Shown here piece after piece: positions 61,672-64,000 of a DNA stretch of 64,000 bases (its first letter is position 1; the number at the start of each line of letters is the position of its first letter). The position numbers and the translations under genes were made by a program. The notes beneath the pieces were generated by a model. It searched no databases and was not told the origin of the DNA. It worked only from the letters and a program-made list of their open reading frames with translations. Origin of the DNA: Dokdonella_A sp049583635 (GTDB taxonomy: Bacteria > Pseudomonadota > Gammaproteobacteria > Xanthomonadales > Rhodanobacteraceae); contig JBAUWF010000016.1 of NCBI GenBank assembly GCA_049583635.1, forward strand, positions 5,545-69,544, given 5' to 3'.

Positions 61672-63776
61672 GTGGTTTCGCGAGCAATACGCGTGTGGGC
61701 GACGATGAGTGCGTGCGCCGCGACGACAACGCGCGAAGCCGTGAGCACCTGCTCCGGCGCATCCGGGTGCGCGCTGTCTACCAGGTAAGTCCAGTCGGCC
61801 CGCGGCGGCGGCAGCACGAATTCGGCCTCGGTATCGCCCGCGTTGAACAACACGGCAAGGACATCGATGTTGCCGTCGGCGGCGAGTCCGGCGCGACGAA
61901 AGATCAGCGTGCGTGCGTTCGCATCGTTCCAGGCCTCTCCCAACATGAGCTTCCCGTCGAGGTCGTACCACGCGATATCCTGCAATGAGGTGTCGCCGAC
62001 CGGCGCACCATGGCGAAAATGCGCCGGCCGCAGCAGTGCAAACCGACGGCGCAATTCGACAAGGCGCGTCACAAAGCGCGTGAGCATCGCCGCTGCGGGT
62101 TGCGTGGCCGCTTCCCAGTCAACCCAGGAAATGTCGTTGTCCTGGCAATAGGCGTTGTTGTTGCCTTGTTGGGTGCGTCCGGACTCATCGCCCGCAAGCA
62201 GCATCGGCGTACCGGTCGAGAGAAACAGGGTTGCAAGCATCGCGCGTTTGATCGATGCGCGCAGCACCACTATCGCCGGATCATCGGTCGGACCCTCGAT
62301 ACCCCAGTTCGCGCTCTGATTCTCGCCATGTCCATCCCCGTTTTCTTCGCGATTCGCTTCGTTGTGGCGATCGGCATAGGTGACCAGATCGTGCAAGGTG
62401 AAACCGTCGTGCGCGGTGATGAAGTTGATTGACGCGGACGGCTTGCGACCGTCGCGATCGAAGAAGTCGGCCGAGCCGGCGACACGCGCAGCCAGTTCCC
62501 CGCGTGCGCCGGCATCGCCGCGCCAGTAGCGACGCACACCGTCGCGGTAACGATCGTTCCATTCGGCAAAGCCGGGAGGGTAGTTGCCAAGCTGGTAGCC
62601 GTCGGGACCGAGATCCCATGGTTCTGAAATGAGCTTGAGGCGCGAGAGCACCGGATCCTGGGCAATTGCGCGAAAGAAGCCCGATTCGCGGTCGAAGCCG
62701 CTGGCCTCGCGCCCGTGTATTGTTGCAAGGTCGAAGCGAAAGCCGTCGATGTGAAACGCAGTAGCCCAGTAGCGCAGGCTGTCCATGACCATGCGCAGCA
62801 CCGGAGTGCGCGTGATGTTCAGCGTGTTGCCGCAACCGGTGTCGTCGACGTAGTGGCGTGGCGCATCGTCCGGCAGCCGATAATAGGTGCGGTTGTCGCA
62901 GCCGCGCCAGGACAGTGTCGGGCCGAGTTCGTTGCCCTCGCAGGTATGGTTGTAGACGACATCAAGGATTACTTCGATGCCGGCCGCGTGCAGGCGGCGA
63001 ACCGTGCTGCGTATTTCGTCGAGTGATCCGCTGGCGAGGTAACGCGGCTCGGGCGCGAAGTAGCCGAGTGTGCTGTAGCCCCAGTAGTTGTCAAGACCAC
63101 GTTCAATGAGGAAACGATCCTGCAGGAACGCCTGCACCGGCAGCAGTTCGACCGCCGTGATACCGAGCCGGGTCAGGTGTTCGATGATGACGGGGTGTCC
63201 GAGCGCAGCGAACGTACCGCGCTCGTTTTCGGGAATGCCCGGATGGCACATCGTCAGTCCGCGCAGATGCGCCTCGTAGACTATCGTGTCAGACCAGGGA
63301 GTATTCGGTGGCCGGTCATCGCCCCAAGCCACGTTTTCGTCGACGACGACGGCTTTGGGCATTGCCGCCGCGCTGTCGCGACGGTCGTACGAGATATCGG
63401 CACGTCGGCTGCCGACGCGATAGCCGAACAGCGCATCGACCCAGCGCACCTTGCCCGCAATTTGCCTCGCATACGGGTCGAGCAGCAGCTTGTGCGAATT
63501 GAAACGGTGACCGGCGGTCGGTTGGTACGGACCGTGCACGCGATAACCGTAGACCAAGCCCGGTCGCGCGTCGCGAAGGTAGCCGTGCCAGACCTGGTCG
63601 GTAAAGTTCGGCAGGCCGATGCGTTGGATTTCACGTCGGCCGCGGTTGTCGAATAGGCACAGCTCGACGCGCGTCGCGTGCGCCGAGAACAGTGCGAAGT
63701 TCACGCCCAGTCCGTCCCAGGTCGCGCCGAGGGGGTACGGCCTTCCCGGCTCGATGTGACGTGCGTCGATGAGCAT
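61668..63776 (-). CDS. glgX: glycogen debranching enzyme (GlgX)
   Basis: A 702-residue isoamylase-type GH13_11 enzyme from the ATG at 63776, two bases after the glgB stop. The N-terminal CBM48 reads GVNFALFSAHATRVELCLFD (about 24-43). Active-site motifs: LDVVYNHTCEGNELGP (about 260), the nucleophile in HIDGFRFDLATIHGR (about 340), the acid/base in KLISEPWDLG (about 376) and NFITAHDGFTLHDLV (about 448-462). It hydrolyses alpha-1,6 branches, releasing linear dextrins for TreYZ. An in-frame extension beyond 63776 runs into glgB and is rejected. Confidence 0.96.
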   Translation of the reverse strand: MLIDARHIEPGRPYPLGATWDGLGVNFALFSAHATRVELCLFDNRGRREIQRIGLPNFTDQVWHGYLRDARPGLVYGYRVHGPYQPTAGHRFNSHKLLLDPYARQIAGKVRWVDALFGYRVGSRRADISYDRRDSAAAMPKAVVVDENVAWGDDRPPNTPWSDTIVYEAHLRGLTMCHPGIPENERGTFAALGHPVIIEHLTRLGITAVELLPVQAFLQDRFLIERGLDNYWGYSTLGYFAPEPRYLASGSLDEIRSTVRRLHAAGIEVILDVVYNHTCEGNELGPTLSWRGCDNRTYYRLPDDAPRHYVDDTGCGNTLNITRTPVLRMVMDSLRYWATAFHIDGFRFDLATIHGREASGFDRESGFFRAIAQDPVLSRLKLISEPWDLGPDGYQLGNYPPGFAEWNDRYRDGVRRYWRGDAGARGELAARVAGSADFFDRDGRKPSASINFITAHDGFTLHDLVTYADRHNEANREENGDGHGENQSANWGIEGPTDDPAIVVLRASIKRAMLATLFLSTGTPMLLAGDESGRTQQGNNNAYCQDNDISWVDWEAATQPAAAMLTRFVTRLVELRRRFALLRPAHFRHGAPVGDTSLQDIAWYDLDGKLMLGEAWNDANARTLIFRRAGLAADGNIDVLAVLFNAGDTEAEFVLPPPRADWTYLVDSAHPDAPEQVLTASRVVVAAHALIVAHTRIARETT

Positions 63777-63778
63777 GG

Positions 63779-64000
63779 TCAGCCGACCGGTTCGAGCAGC
63801 AGCCCCGCAAGCGGCGGCAAGGTCAGCGACAGGGATCTCGATTCGCCATGCGCCGGCTCGCTGTCGGCCGTTGCGCCGCCGTCGTTGCCGATGTTGGAAC
63901 CGCCATAGATGCCGGCATCGGAGTTGAGCACTTCGCGCCAACGGCCCGGGCGCGGGACACCAACGCGGTAGTCGCGCAGCACGCGCGGTGTCATGTTGAA
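63779..64000 (-). CDS. glgB: 1,4-alpha-glucan branching enzyme (GlgB), C-terminal end
   Basis: The 3' end of a gene entering from the right edge. The visible 73 residues (FNMTPRVLRDYRVGVPRPGR, then REVLNSDAGIYGGSNIGN and a final LPPLAGLLLEPVG) match the C-terminal beta-domain of GlgB: NxTPVxRxxYRIGVPxxGxWxEvLNSDaxxYGGSnxGN...LPPLaxlvL. The catalytic part lies outside the window. It is the upstream member of glgB-glgX-treZ-malQ-treY, with a 2-bp gap to glgX. Confidence 0.93.
   Translation of the reverse strand, partial: FNMTPRVLRDYRVGVPRPGRWREVLNSDAGIYGGSNIGNDGGATADSEPAHGESRSLSLTLPPLAGLLLEPVG

Overview
The window is dense, GC-rich bacterial DNA with a gammaproteobacterial character. The best overall fit is the order Lysobacterales (Xanthomonadales), possibly a Dokdonella/Rhodanobacter-like genus. 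This is inferred from gene content: a lexA-imuA-imuB-dnaE2 mutagenesis cassette, a glgB-glgX-treZ-malQ-treY glycogen/trehalose operon, class 2 pyrD, rnd, DUF1501/DUF1800 secreted proteins, and two secreted proteins ending in an IFx(D/N)GF(D/E) tail. No rRNA, CRISPR array or complete insertion sequence was seen.

Layout. 1-6.5 kb (minus): a DUF1800/DUF1501 pair, murB-pyrD with a small DUF4190 membrane protein, and an ALDH7-type dehydrogenase. 6.7-10.3 kb: tRNA-Arg(CCT), a zinc alcohol dehydrogenase, about 1 kb without a recognisable gene, and an MFS carrier. 10.9-15.4 kb: an ABC exporter whose permease is fused to an M1 metallopeptidase. 15.6-20.2 kb: tRNA-Ala(CGC), rnd, a TPR/FGE-like protein, an M48 peptidase and tRNA-Ser(CGA). 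20.5-25.5 kb: a Tat-exported molybdenum hydroxylase (small [2Fe-2S] plus large subunit) divergent from a nine-haem cytochrome, with a CRP-like site between them.

25.5-36.5 kb looks like an accessory region rich in decayed genes: an HlyD/AaeA remnant, an IS6-type transposase remnant, an intact UbiA-family prenyltransferase, an NTF2-like protein and a badly broken B12-binding radical SAM gene. An intact CusCBA-type copper/silver efflux operon follows, led by a small His/Cys-rich secreted protein, then DUF4396 and the frameshifted tail of a copper P-type ATPase.

36.6-45.6 kb returns to core-type genes: two small proteins, the SOS mutagenesis cassette (minus) with a clear palindromic operator on the lexA start, a glutathione peroxidase, a MerR/TipAS regulator and a frameshifted PepSY gene. 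45.8-53.1 kb (plus): DUF1631, PilZ, DUF202, then a run of secreted hydrolases (amidohydrolase, M19 dipeptidase-like, amidohydrolase). 53.2-55 kb: a secreted alpha/beta hydrolase behind an MscS channel. 55.1-64 kb (minus): glgB (3' end)-glgX-treZ-malQ-treY with overlapping genes. GlgB/GlgX/MalQ shape and debranch alpha-glucan; TreY and TreZ convert its reducing ends to free trehalose.
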